This document shows, in pieces, positions 27,083-35,582 of a stretch of 64,000 nt of DNA. The notes beneath the pieces are model-generated. The model searched no databases. It saw only the letters and a list, made by a program, of their open reading frames with translations, and was not told where the DNA came from. This DNA comes from Actinoplanes couchii. Lineage in GTDB: Bacteria; Actinomycetota; Actinomycetes; Mycobacteriales; Micromonosporaceae. The stretch's first letter is position 1, and each line of letters begins with the position of its first letter. Both the position numbers and the translations under genes were made by a program. The stretch lies in contig NZ_BOMG01000054.1 in assembly GCF_016862075.1 (NCBI RefSeq), forward strand, positions 62,001 to 126,000, read 5' to 3'.

Positions 27083-28882
27083 TCAGTTGAGGAACAGCGG
27101 CGCCGACGGCATGATGCCCTCACGCGGCGGCGAGGCCGGCCCGGCCAGGTCGGCCTCGGTGATCTGGACCTGCGTGGAGAGCGCCTCCCAGGCGTCGTTC
27201 CCGGTCGAGTAGAGCACCGACGCGCCGTTCGGCCGGACCGCCGAGGGGTTCGCCGGGTAGGAGGTCACGTAGGTGACCGAGTCCCGCCCGATGTCGCCGA
27301 GCACCTGCAGGTGCAGGGCGCCGTCGATCGACACGTCCATGATCGCGACCCGGCCGTTGTCGTTGCGCTCGCCGCTGACGGTGAGCCAGCCCTCGCCGCT
27401 GAAGTCGACAGCGGTCACCGTCTTGAGCGGCGGGTCGAGCTGCTGCGTGCCGGTGAGGGCCAGCCCGTCGCCGCTGATGGTGAGCACCGCGCGGTAGAGG
27501 CGGCCACCGACCACCAGCGCCACTCGGTGCCCGTCCGGGGCGACCGAGATCGCGCTGATCGTCCCGGAGTCACCGGGCCAGGACACCTGCTGCGCCGGAC
27601 CGCCCTGCCCACGGAACCGCCAGAGCTTGCCGCCCGCGATGACCAGCCCGATCCCGCCGTCCACCCGGTCCTCCGGGGTGATCGCCCAGACCGGGTACCC
27701 GATCCCGGTGGGCAGCCCGGTGACCTCCCGCAGCGTGATCACCTCGTTGGCCGAGGAGCCGCCGACCCGCAGCCGCTCGTTCTTGCCGGAGCCGGTGACC
27801 AGGGCGGCGTACATCAGCGGGCCGGAGGCGCTGAGAGCGGCCCGGGAGACGTCCTTGTTGTCCTCGACGGCGAGCCCGGGAACCCCGTCGAGGCTGCCCC
27901 GGTCCGGGTCACCGAGCCGGCGGATGGTCCGGTCGTAGACGACGTAGCGCTCGGGGGTGCTCACCAGCTTGCTGGCCGGGTTGCTGGAGAGGTAGTCGAC
28001 GCCGGAGTAGCGCCGGGGCTCCTGGTGACCGATCTTCAGGTCCAGGAACTGCGGGAGCATGCCGCGCAGCGTCCACTGCAACTGGCGGCGCAACCGGTCC
28101 AGGGCCTCCTCCGCGTCCTGGGTGGGCACCGCCTGCGCGCTGAGCGCGATCTCCAGCTGCTCGTTACGGATCGCCGGCACGTTGCCCTGGAGCTTCGTCC
28201 CGTCCGGCAGGGGCTCGACGGCGTCCTGCAGCCACGGGGACGGCCCCTCGATCAGCCAGTTGACCAGGATCGTCGGTTCCTGCTCGTCGGGCACGTCACC
28301 GAGCAGGTAGCGCACGTCCGGCACCAGCGCGGTGTGCTCGGTGTTCCAGAAGTAGATGGTCCGCTCCCGGTAGAAGTCCTCCAGAGCGGTGTCGCTGAGC
28401 AGCAGGAACGGCGGGGCGCTCATGACGTAGAGGCCGTCGCCGGTAACCTCGCTGAGGGTCATCTCGTACTGGCCCTGGGTCGACTCGGTGGTCGGCTCCA
28501 GCCGGCCGTTCTTCCCGAGGGTGCCGATCAGCTCGTAGTAGACGGTCACCTGGTCCCCGTTGACCAGTGGACGGTCGGTCAGCCGGATGACGCGGGGCGT
28601 GGCCGGGGGTTTGAAGTCGGCGCGCGCGGCCGCGGACATGAACTGTTTCACCCGCTCCAGCGCGCCGTCGTAGTCGCCGGCCGCGGCCTGCAGGTAGTTG
28701 GTGACGAACAGCTGCCGGTCGCTGGTGGCGCCGCGGGTGATCGGGGTGCGGGAGCCACCGTCGCCGGTGGAGGTGCCGGTGGTGGGGCCGGCGCCGACCT
28801 CGGTCACCCGGGACTCGTCCGGGATGCCGCAGCCACCCAGCAGCATCGCGGCCACGGTCGCTCCGGCCAGGGCACGTCTCAT
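27083..28882 (-). CDS. lpqB: MtrB-associated lipoprotein LpqB
   Basis: 599 residues. The lipobox L-L-G-G-C puts the lipidated Cys at 18. A GerMN-like region (about 180-290) is followed by a beta-propeller-like C-terminal half. LpqB sits on the outer face of the membrane and modulates the MtrB sensor kinase. It starts two bases after the mtrB stop, so the three genes are co-transcribed. Confidence 0.95.
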   Translation of the reverse strand: MRRALAGATVAAMLLGGCGIPDESRVTEVGAGPTTGTSTGDGGSRTPITRGATSDRQLFVTNYLQAAAGDYDGALERVKQFMSAAARADFKPPATPRVIRLTDRPLVNGDQVTVYYELIGTLGKNGRLEPTTESTQGQYEMTLSEVTGDGLYVMSAPPFLLLSDTALEDFYRERTIYFWNTEHTALVPDVRYLLGDVPDEQEPTILVNWLIEGPSPWLQDAVEPLPDGTKLQGNVPAIRNEQLEIALSAQAVPTQDAEEALDRLRRQLQWTLRGMLPQFLDLKIGHQEPRRYSGVDYLSSNPASKLVSTPERYVVYDRTIRRLGDPDRGSLDGVPGLAVEDNKDVSRAALSASGPLMYAALVTGSGKNERLRVGGSSANEVITLREVTGLPTGIGYPVWAITPEDRVDGGIGLVIAGGKLWRFRGQGGPAQQVSWPGDSGTISAISVAPDGHRVALVVGGRLYRAVLTISGDGLALTGTQQLDPPLKTVTAVDFSGEGWLTVSGERNDNGRVAIMDVSIDGALHLQVLGDIGRDSVTYVTSYPANPSAVRPNGASVLYSTGNDAWEALSTQVQITEADLAGPASPPREGIMPSAPLFLN

Positions 28883-28884
28883 CG

Positions 28885-30534
28885 TCAGCTCACCTCCGCG
28901 GTGCGGTCCCGGGGAATCAGCGGCAGCGGTGCGGCGACCAGCCGGTCACCGGCCCGGACCGGCAGCGTGAGCCGGAACTGGGCGCCCTCGCCGGGTGCGC
29001 CCCAGGCCTCCAGCCAGCCGCCGTGCAGGCGGGCGTCCTCGACGCTGATCGAGAGGCCGAGGCCGGTGCCGCCGGTCTGCCGGGCCCGGGACGGGTCGGC
29101 CCGCCAGAACCGGTTGAAGACGAGTCGCTCCTCGCCCGGTTTCAGCCCGATGCCGTGGTCGCGGACGGTGATCGCCACCGCCGCGCCGTCGGTCGACATG
29201 GTGATCTGGACCGGTTTCGCCTCGCCGTGCTCGACCGCGTTGCCGACCAGGTTGCGCAGCACCCGCTCGACCCGCCGCGGGTCGACCTCGGCGATCACCG
29301 GGGTGTCCGGCAGGTTCAGTTGCAGCTCGACGCCGACCCGCTCGGCCAGGCCGGTGAGCCGCTCGGCGACCCGTTCCGCTATCGGGACCAGGTCGGTGTG
29401 CTCGGCGTCCAGGGCGGCGAACCCGGCGTCGAAACGGCTGATCTCCAGCAGGTCGGTGAGCAGCTCCTCGAACCGGTCCAGTTCGGCCTGGAGCAGCTCG
29501 GCGCTGCGGGCCACCGCCGGATCGAAGTCCTCCCGCTCGGAGAAGATCAGATCAGCGGCCATCCGTACGGTCGTCAACGGTGTCCGCAGCTCGTGCGACA
29601 CGTCGGAGGTGAACCGGCGCTGCAGGCGGGACATCTCCTCCAGCCGGACGATCTGGCGCTGCAGGTTGGCGGCCATCTGGTTGAACGCGGCGGCCAGCAG
29701 GGCCAGGTCGTCCTCGCCGTCCACCTTCATCCGCTGGTCGAGCAGGCCGGCCGAGAGGCGCTGGGCGGTCCGCGCGGCCACCCGGACCGGGGTCACCACC
29801 AGCCGGGTGACCAGGCCGGCCACCACGCCGAGCAGGATCACCAGGGCCAGGCCGGTGGCCAGCACGGTGGTCCGGATCAGGTTGGCGTCCTGGTCCTCAC
29901 TGGTCAGCGGGACCATGTAGTACAGCTCGACGTGACCGAACCGGGTCGGCACCGGTGACCCGTACACCAGATATTTGGTGGTCCGGTTGTTGATCTCGGC
30001 GGTGCGGATCTGCCGGTTGACGCCGCCCCCGTCGCCGGAGACCGCGCGGATCATCTCCGGCGTGATCAGGTCGCCGGTGTCGACCTTGGGCACCGCGACG
30101 GCCTGCAGATCGGGGTGGCTTTCCGCCCGGATCGAGATGATCGAGGTGCCACGGGCCGCGTCGTCGCCGTCGAACAGGTCGTTGACCAGGTCGTTCAGCG
30201 CTCCCGGCAGCTCCGGGTCACGGGCCTGCGGGTAGAGGGTGAGCTGCTTGAGCGCGTAATCCACCTTGTTTGCCATGGCGACCCGGGCGTTGTCCTCGGC
30301 CCGTTTCAGCAGGATCTCCGCGCTGCGGTCGGCGATGAAACCGCCGAACGTGCCGACCAGCAGGCTGGACGCGAGCAGGGTGAGGGTGACGACCCGGAGC
30401 TGGAGGGATCGGCGCCAGGCCCGGCGGGCCGGAGCGGAGTACCGCGTCAGGTGCCGGGCCAGGACACGCCAGTAGCGCCGCACCGGTCGGAGGGCACGGC
30501 GCACGGGCATGGGGAGCCAGGAGGGAGCACGCAT
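28885..30534 (-). CDS. mtrB: Sensor histidine kinase MtrB
   Basis: 549 residues. Two membrane helices (about 48-66 and 222-245) bracket an extracytoplasmic domain. HAMP follows (about 245-300), then HisKA with phospho-accepting His314 in V-S-H-E-L-R-T-P-L, and HATPase_c with D-H-G-I-G-L and G-G-T-G-L-G-L-S-I. It phosphorylates MtrA and governs cell-cycle and envelope genes in actinobacteria. The mtrA stop is 30 bases upstream. Confidence 0.97.
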   Translation of the reverse strand: MRAPSWLPMPVRRALRPVRRYWRVLARHLTRYSAPARRAWRRSLQLRVVTLTLLASSLLVGTFGGFIADRSAEILLKRAEDNARVAMANKVDYALKQLTLYPQARDPELPGALNDLVNDLFDGDDAARGTSIISIRAESHPDLQAVAVPKVDTGDLITPEMIRAVSGDGGGVNRQIRTAEINNRTTKYLVYGSPVPTRFGHVELYYMVPLTSEDQDANLIRTTVLATGLALVILLGVVAGLVTRLVVTPVRVAARTAQRLSAGLLDQRMKVDGEDDLALLAAAFNQMAANLQRQIVRLEEMSRLQRRFTSDVSHELRTPLTTVRMAADLIFSEREDFDPAVARSAELLQAELDRFEELLTDLLEISRFDAGFAALDAEHTDLVPIAERVAERLTGLAERVGVELQLNLPDTPVIAEVDPRRVERVLRNLVGNAVEHGEAKPVQITMSTDGAAVAITVRDHGIGLKPGEERLVFNRFWRADPSRARQTGGTGLGLSISVEDARLHGGWLEAWGAPGEGAQFRLTLPVRAGDRLVAAPLPLIPRDRTAEVS

Positions 30535-30564
30535 CTCAGCGGCAAGATTAACCCCCCGCGTCGA

Positions 30565-31254
30565 TCAGCCGGTGCCCGCCTTGTAGCCGACACCGCGGAC
30601 GGTAAGGATGATCTCCGGCCTCTCGGGGTCCGGCTCGATCTTGGCGCGCAGCCGCTGGACGTGCACGTTGACCAGCCGGGTGTCGGCGGCGTGCCGGTAA
30701 CCCCAGACCTGTTCGAGCAGCACCTCGCGGGTGAACACCTGACGCGGCTTGCGGGCCAGCGCCACCAGCAGGTCGAACTCCAGCGGGGTGAGCTTGACCT
30801 CCTCACCGTCGCGGGAGACGGTGTGCGCCGGCACGTCGATGGTGATCTGGTTGCCGGGCGGGCCGATGGTCAGCATCTCCGGCGCGGCGTCCTCGCCACG
30901 GCGCAGACGGGCCCGCATCCGGGCCACCAGTTCCTTCGGCTTGAACGGCTTGACCACGTAGTCGTCGGCGCCGGACTCCAGGCCCAGCACCACGTCGACG
31001 GTGTCGCTCTTGGCGGTCAGCATCACTATCGGGATGCCCGACTCGGCGCGGATCGCCCGCGCCACGTCGATGCCGCTCATGCCCGGAAGCATCAGGTCGA
31101 GCAGGACGATGTCCGGCCGGCTCTCCCGGAAGGCGGACAGGGCGCGCTCACCGTCCGCCACGAACGAAGGCAGGAAACCCTCACTGCGCAGAACGATGCC
31201 GAGCATCTCGGCCAAAGCGGGATCGTCGTCGACGACCAGTACCCGGGCTCTCAT
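30565..31254 (-). CDS. mtrA: Response regulator MtrA
   Basis: 229 residues from ATG 31254. The receiver domain (about 3-115) has D-D-D at 9-11, phospho-acceptor Asp53 in L-L-D-L-M-L-P-G and the switch Lys in V-K-P-F-K-P-K-E-L. The OmpR-type winged helix (about 132-229) includes L-T-P-L-E-F-D-L-L and R-V-G-Y-K. An in-frame TTG at 31263 is a less likely start. First gene of mtrA-mtrB-lpqB-comF. Confidence 0.97.
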   Translation of the reverse strand: MRARVLVVDDDPALAEMLGIVLRSEGFLPSFVADGERALSAFRESRPDIVLLDLMLPGMSGIDVARAIRAESGIPIVMLTAKSDTVDVVLGLESGADDYVVKPFKPKELVARMRARLRRGEDAAPEMLTIGPPGNQITIDVPAHTVSRDGEEVKLTPLEFDLLVALARKPRQVFTREVLLEQVWGYRHAADTRLVNVHVQRLRAKIEPDPERPEIILTVRGVGYKAGTG

Positions 31255-31342
31255 GCGGTCCAATATTGCACTGTCATCCCCGATCTCGGGTTACCTGGGG
31301 GTCGATCTTGTCCGGCAGAGTACCCCGAGTGACCGGAAAAGC

Positions 31343-31369
31343 GGGCGGCCCCGCTCCCGGGGGCCGCCC
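31343..31369 (-). terminator. Terminator after the DUF397 gene
   Basis: Arms GGGCGGCCCC (31343-31352) and GGGGCCGCCC (31360-31369) with a 7-base loop, followed on the minus strand by GCTTTTCC. It ends the XRE-DUF397 transcript before mtrA. Confidence 0.8.
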
Positions 31370-31387
31370 ACCACGTCTAGCCGGGGA

Positions 31388-31591
31388 TCACATGCCGGGC
31401 CGGTCGAACTCCCCCGAGCGGATGCCGGCGATGAAGCCGGCCCAGCCGGTGCTGCCGAAGGTGAGCACCGGTCCGGTGGCGTCCTTCGAGTCCCGGACCA
31501 GCACCGATGCCGGAGCCTCGGCGATCTCGACACAGTGCCCGGCGGCGCCGCTGCGACTGCTCTTACGCCAGGTCAGCGTGGTGTCCTGCAT
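31388..31591 (-). CDS. DUF397 domain protein
   Basis: 67 residues, nearly the whole DUF397 fold: T-W-R-K-S-S-R-S-G (6-14), C-V-E-I-A (19-23), V-R-D-S-K-D (31-36) and W-A-G-F-I (49-53). ATG 31591 has GGAG eight bases upstream. DUF397 genes are usually paired with DUF5753 XRE regulators in filamentous actinomycetes, as here, and behave as small partner or antitoxin-like proteins, with function mostly unknown. Confidence 0.92.
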   Translation of the reverse strand: MQDTTLTWRKSSRSGAAGHCVEIAEAPASVLVRDSKDATGPVLTFGSTGWAGFIAGIRSGEFDRPGM

Positions 31592-31644
31592 GATGTGTGC
31601 TCCTTCATGTGGAATGCACCTCCATTGAACCCATGCGCCGGAGA

Positions 31645-32505
31645 TCAACGAGCGAGACGATCCCTCGACTCAGCGATGGCCGTTCGGCTGTCTTCCACCG
31701 ACAAAGAGCGTTCCTGCAGGTCATCGAAAGCGTCCTGATACACCTCTATCTCCTCGGGCTTCACCCTGAAGAGACCCCCGGTCAGCCCCTCGATGTGCAC
31801 CACCGGATTACGGCTGCCGGTCGCGAACTCCAGCACCATGAACGATTCGCTCAGCCCGGCGTGCGCCCCCGCCTCGAACGGCAGGACCGTCAGCTCCACT
31901 CCCGGCCGGCTGCTCGCTTCGATCAGCCGGCCCAGTTGGCGGCGCTGGACGTCGGGGCCGCCGATCTGGCGCAGCAGCACCCCTTCGTCGATGACGATCC
32001 GCAGGTTGCGCGCCGGAACCCCGGGCGGCGTCTTCTGGCGCTCCATCCGCAGGGCCAGCCGGCGCTGGATGACCGCGGTGTCGTCGATGTCGGCGCCGGT
32101 CTCGATGACCGCGCGGGCGTACTCGTCGGTCTGCAGCAGACCGGGGACGATCTGGGTCTCCCATTCGGAGATCCGGACCGCTTCCGCCTCCAGGGTCAGG
32201 TACTCGTCGTAGGGATCCGGCACGGACGAGCGGTAGGACGCCCACCAGACCCGGGCCCGCCCGCGCCGGGCCAGGCCCCGGAACCGGGCGCGCTGCTCGA
32301 TCGGCACGCCGTAGAGGGTGAGCAGCCGGTCCAGGTCGGCCTCGCTGATCCCGGTGTGCGCCGTCTCGATCCGGCTGAGTTTCGACTCCGACCAGCCCAG
32401 CGCCGTCGCGACGTCGACCGCGCGGCGCTCACCACGGAGCCGGCGCAGTTCGCCCCCGAGCTCCTGGCGCGCAGTAGACGTCGGCCTCACCACGACGCCC
32501 ACCAT
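31645..32505 (-). CDS. XRE-family regulator with DUF5753 domain
   Basis: 286 residues. An N-terminal helix-turn-helix (about 8-65, L-G-G-E-L-R-R-L-R and L-G-W-S-E-S-K-L-S-R-I-E) is followed by DUF5753 (about 95-275) with I-V-P-G-L-L-Q-T-D-E-Y-A-R and F-M-V-L-E-F. These proteins pair with the downstream DUF397 partner. ATG 32505 is followed in frame by two GTG codons. A short palindrome at 32527-32537 is a candidate operator. Confidence 0.9.
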   Translation of the reverse strand: MVGVVVRPTSTARQELGGELRRLRGERRAVDVATALGWSESKLSRIETAHTGISEADLDRLLTLYGVPIEQRARFRGLARRGRARVWWASYRSSVPDPYDEYLTLEAEAVRISEWETQIVPGLLQTDEYARAVIETGADIDDTAVIQRRLALRMERQKTPPGVPARNLRIVIDEGVLLRQIGGPDVQRRQLGRLIEASSRPGVELTVLPFEAGAHAGLSESFMVLEFATGSRNPVVHIEGLTGGLFRVKPEEIEVYQDAFDDLQERSLSVEDSRTAIAESRDRLAR

Positions 32506-32526
32506 ATCGACGCATCGGCCCCTCAT

Positions 32527-32537
32527 TGCAAGTTGCA
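32527..32537. promoter_or_regulatory. Palindrome TGCAAGTTGCA upstream of the XRE gene
   Basis: Perfect 5-bp half-sites around one central base, 22 bases before the XRE start. Position and size suit autorepression by the XRE protein; this is inference. Confidence 0.4.
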
Positions 32538-32540
32538 CAG

Positions 32541-32596
32541 GTGTCGTCGGACATCCACCCCGAACGGGTCACCCCGTGTCGCCGGACATCCACCCC
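32541..32596. repeat. 21-bp direct repeat upstream of the XRE gene
   Basis: GTGTCGTCGGACATCCACCCC (32541) and GTGTCGCCGGACATCCACCCC (32576) differ at one base and lie 35 bases apart. They may be promoter or regulator sites of the XRE gene or remnants of a duplication. Confidence 0.55.
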
Positions 32597-33362
32597 CGCG
32601 GGCAAGGACCCGAACCAAGAACGAACGCTTGCGGGACGCCCGGAGCCGAGCGATCCCGGGATAGCGAACGGGGCGACAGACCTGAGTCCGCCGCCCCGTT
32701 CATCCCCCCGGTTTGGTACCGCGCGCGTCCGTGGGACCCCCCGATCACCAATGACGCTGCGTGCTCTTAGATTCACACTCCGCAACCACCGTGTCAAGCA
32801 ATTTCCCGAAATTTCGGACTCGATCCACAGGTTGCCTCCGGGTGCCACACAACCCCACCAACCGGAACCGGCCCTCAACCATCACCTGACGGACAGGATC
32901 CCCCCACCGGATTCGGACTCGGGCGTCGATCGCGCGCAGACGGGTTCGGACCACCCGTGACCTGGGTACCGGTTTCCGCGGATTCGGGAAATGGCCACCG
33001 ACATCCGCACCACTCCACAGTGGACTGTACACATGTTCGACGAAACAGCAGCTCAACGGCGTACGAAATCGGAATGTCATCTCATGTTGACACCTAAGGG
33101 CCATCCGGGGTTGCAGCGGGATCCCGGCGCCGAATAGAGTCCCGCACCGAATGTCGAGACATCGACTTGGATCCGTACCGAGACCATTTCATCGAGGGCG
33201 CCCATCGCCCTCGGCGGAATCGTCGTGCCCGCTTTCCGAAAACGGCGCGGAACGGATCCGGTCACCGGGAGCCCGGCCCGGTGACCGTACGTCGCCTGGG
33301 CCGGTGGCCGGCCCCCACCCCCAATGCCACGGCCACCGGTCCAGGCGACCCGGTCCGTCCCC
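32597..33362. other. Gene-free stretch between the XRE gene and manA
   Basis: About 770 bases of lower and more even GC than the surroundings. Several short open frames exist on both strands, but none has a ribosome site with actinomycete codon bias or a recognisable domain. It could hold a decayed gene or an unrecognised RNA; I see no hairpin array or tRNA. Confidence 0.5.
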
Positions 33363-33422
33363 GTTGTTACCCGGGTCCTACCGGCCGGACGGGTTGTTAC
33401 CCAGGTCCTACCGGTCGGACGG
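33363..33422. repeat. 30-bp tandem duplication covering the manA stop
   Basis: GTTGTTACCCGGGTCCTACCGGCCGGACGG-type units start at 33363 and 33393 and differ at two bases. The second copy includes the last codons and TAG of manA (33408-33410), so the gene end has been copied once downstream. Confidence 0.8.
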
Positions 33423-34583
33423 GACCGAGGCCACGAAGACCCGGCCGGTGCCCGCCACCTTGATCGCCCCGGCGCCGGCCGGCACGTAGGCGGCCGTCCC
33501 CGGCCCCAGCTCGATCGGCGTGCCGTCGTCACTCTGGCCGGCGAAGACCGTCCCCTCCGCGCACAGCACGATCCGCGGGCCGTCGGCCGGCACCTCGACC
33601 GGCGGGCGGGTGCCGTCCAGCTCGATCCGGTACATCACGAAGTCCGGCACCGGCACGTGCCAGGTGTCCACCCCGGGCGCGACCTGCTCCGCCGGCAGCA
33701 GCGGCTGGTCCAGCACCTCGAACCGCAGCACCCGGAGCAGCTCGTCGACGTCCACCCGTTTCGGGGTGAGGCCGCCGCGGAGCACGTTGTCGCTCGCCGC
33801 CATCAGCTCGACGCCGAGACCGTCCAGGTAGGCGTGCAGGTTCCCGGCGGGCATCCAGATCGCCTGCCCCGGCTCCAGCCGCACCAGGTTGAGCAGCAGC
33901 GCCACCAGCACCCCCGGGTCGCCCGGGTAGTGGCCGGCCAGCCGGACCGCGAGCTGGTGGGACTCGTCGCCGGGCAGGGCCGCGGTCACCACCTCGTCGA
34001 TCAGCGCGGCACGGTCCTCGGCCGGCCAGGTGAGCAGCAGCCGCACCGCCGCGCCGATGTCACCGGCCCGGAGCACGTCCACCACCGGGTCCAGCCGGGG
34101 CAGCCCGAAGCCGGCGATCACGGTGGCGGCCAGGGCCGGGTCACGGAACCCGCAGAGCGCCTCGAACGGGGTGAGCGCCACCAGCATCTCCGGCTTGTGG
34201 TGGGCGTCCGTGTAGTTCTTCGGGGCGGCCGGATCGGCCTCCTGCCGGGCGAACGCCTCCCGGGCGTACTCGGCGTCCGGGTGGGCCTGCAGGGACAGCG
34301 GGGCACCGGCGGCCAGGACCTTCATCAGGAACGGCAGGCGCGGCCCGAAGGTCTTCGCCGTCGCCGCGCCCAGTTGCCCGTCCGGGTCCTCGGCGATCAG
34401 TGTCGTCAGCGCGACCGGCCCCTCCGGACCGGGCACGGTGGACGGGTCGCCGGGGTGCGCGCCGAGCCACAGCTCGGCCTCCGGCCCCTCGGACGGGGCG
34501 GGGCGGCCCTGCAGCTCGGCGATCGCGGTCCGGGAACCCCAGGCGTACGGCCGGATCACTCCGGTCAGCGGAAACACGGTCAT
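33408..34583 (-). CDS. manA: Mannose-6-phosphate isomerase, class I
   Basis: 391 residues from ATG 34583 (M-T-V-F-P-L-T-G-V-I-R-P-Y-A-W-G-S-R). Class I motifs are present: L-S-L-Q-A-H-P-D and H-H-K-P-E-M, which carry the zinc ligands, and P-A-G-N-L-H-A-Y-L. It interconverts fructose-6-phosphate and mannose-6-phosphate, feeding the phosphomannomutase and guanylyltransferase encoded nearby to make GDP-mannose. It follows the cation-efflux gene by 21 bases. No ribosome site is obvious, so translation may rely on read-through. Confidence 0.94.
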   Translation of the reverse strand: MTVFPLTGVIRPYAWGSRTAIAELQGRPAPSEGPEAELWLGAHPGDPSTVPGPEGPVALTTLIAEDPDGQLGAATAKTFGPRLPFLMKVLAAGAPLSLQAHPDAEYAREAFARQEADPAAPKNYTDAHHKPEMLVALTPFEALCGFRDPALAATVIAGFGLPRLDPVVDVLRAGDIGAAVRLLLTWPAEDRAALIDEVVTAALPGDESHQLAVRLAGHYPGDPGVLVALLLNLVRLEPGQAIWMPAGNLHAYLDGLGVELMAASDNVLRGGLTPKRVDVDELLRVLRFEVLDQPLLPAEQVAPGVDTWHVPVPDFVMYRIELDGTRPPVEVPADGPRIVLCAEGTVFAGQSDDGTPIELGPGTAAYVPAGAGAIKVAGTGRVFVASVPSDR

Positions 34584-34604
34584 ATTCGGCAAATTAGCAG
34601 GACA

Positions 34605-35582
34605 TCAGGCGCGCGTGGTCTCCGCCGCCGATGCCGCCCCGGTGTCGGATCCAGCTCGGTAGATGTCCGGCTCGATGTAGATCACCCGCGCGATCGGCAC
34701 CGCCTCGCGGATCCGCGCCTCGGTCTGGTCGATGTGCCGGGCGACCTCCTCGGCCGTCTCCGAGCGTGGCACCGCGATCTTCACGGCCACCAGCAGCTCC
34801 TCCGGGCCGAGGTGCATGGTCTTCATGTGGATGATCCGCTCGATGCCGTCGCCGGCGAGCACCGCCCGCTCGATCTTGCGGATCGCCTCCGGATTGGCGG
34901 CCTCACCGAGCAGCAGGCTCTTCGTCTCGATCGCCAGCGTGATCGCGATCCCGACCAGCAGGACGCCGATCGCGCCGGTGCCGACCGCGTCCCACCGGCC
35001 GTCGCCGGTGGCGAGCGTCATGCCGACGCCGAACAGCGCGAGCACCAGGCCGATCAGGGCGCCGAAGTCCTCCAGCAGCACCACCGGCAGCTCGGGCGCC
35101 TTGGCCCGGCGCACGAAGTCCACCCAGGAGGTGTCACCACGGGTGTGGTTGGACTCGGTGATGGCCGTGTAGAACGAGTACGACTCCAGGCAGATCGCGA
35201 TGACCAGCACCGCCACCGGCACCCAGTGCCACGCCGTGATGGCGCCGCCGTTCTCGTCCTCCAGCGACTCGTGGAACTTGTGGTAGCCCTCGTAGAGCGC
35301 GAACAGGCCACCGACGGTGAAGAGCACGATCGACACGATGAACGCGTAGACGTACCGCTCCCGGCCGTACCCGAAGGGGTGTTCCGGGGTGGCGGCCCGC
35401 CGGGCCCGTCGGCCGCCGATCAGCAGCAGCAGCTGGTTCCCCGAGTCGGCGACCGAGTGGATCGACTCCGCCAGCATCGACGAGGAGCCGGTGAGGAGGA
35501 AGGCGCCCAACTTGGTGACCGCGATGCCGAGGTTGGCCGACAGCGCCGCCACGATCGCCTTGGTGCCTCCCTCCGCGCTCAC
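34605..35582 (-). CDS. Cation diffusion facilitator (Zn/Fe/Co efflux type)
   Basis: 325 residues with six hydrophobic segments. Metal-site residues are H-S-V-A-D (His42, Asp46), and H-P-F-G-Y-G-R at 68-74 follows helix 2; E-D-F-G-A at 171-175 lies in the fifth helix, where most members have HxxxD, so metal preference may differ. A cytosolic C-terminal domain follows (about 230-325). GTG start overlaps the SIS stop (GTGA). This membrane transporter between SIS and manA is part of the conserved actinobacterial cluster. Confidence 0.88.
   Translation of the reverse strand: MSAEGGTKAIVAALSANLGIAVTKLGAFLLTGSSSMLAESIHSVADSGNQLLLLIGGRRARRAATPEHPFGYGRERYVYAFIVSIVLFTVGGLFALYEGYHKFHESLEDENGGAITAWHWVPVAVLVIAICLESYSFYTAITESNHTRGDTSWVDFVRRAKAPELPVVLLEDFGALIGLVLALFGVGMTLATGDGRWDAVGTGAIGVLLVGIAITLAIETKSLLLGEAANPEAIRKIERAVLAGDGIERIIHMKTMHLGPEELLVAVKIAVPRSETAEEVARHIDQTEARIREAVPIARVIYIEPDIYRAGSDTGAASAAETTRA

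Noticed and set aside
32526..32960. Open frame of 144 codons in the gap before manA
   Set aside because: Poor codon bias, no domain, and it overlaps the direct repeat upstream of the XRE gene.
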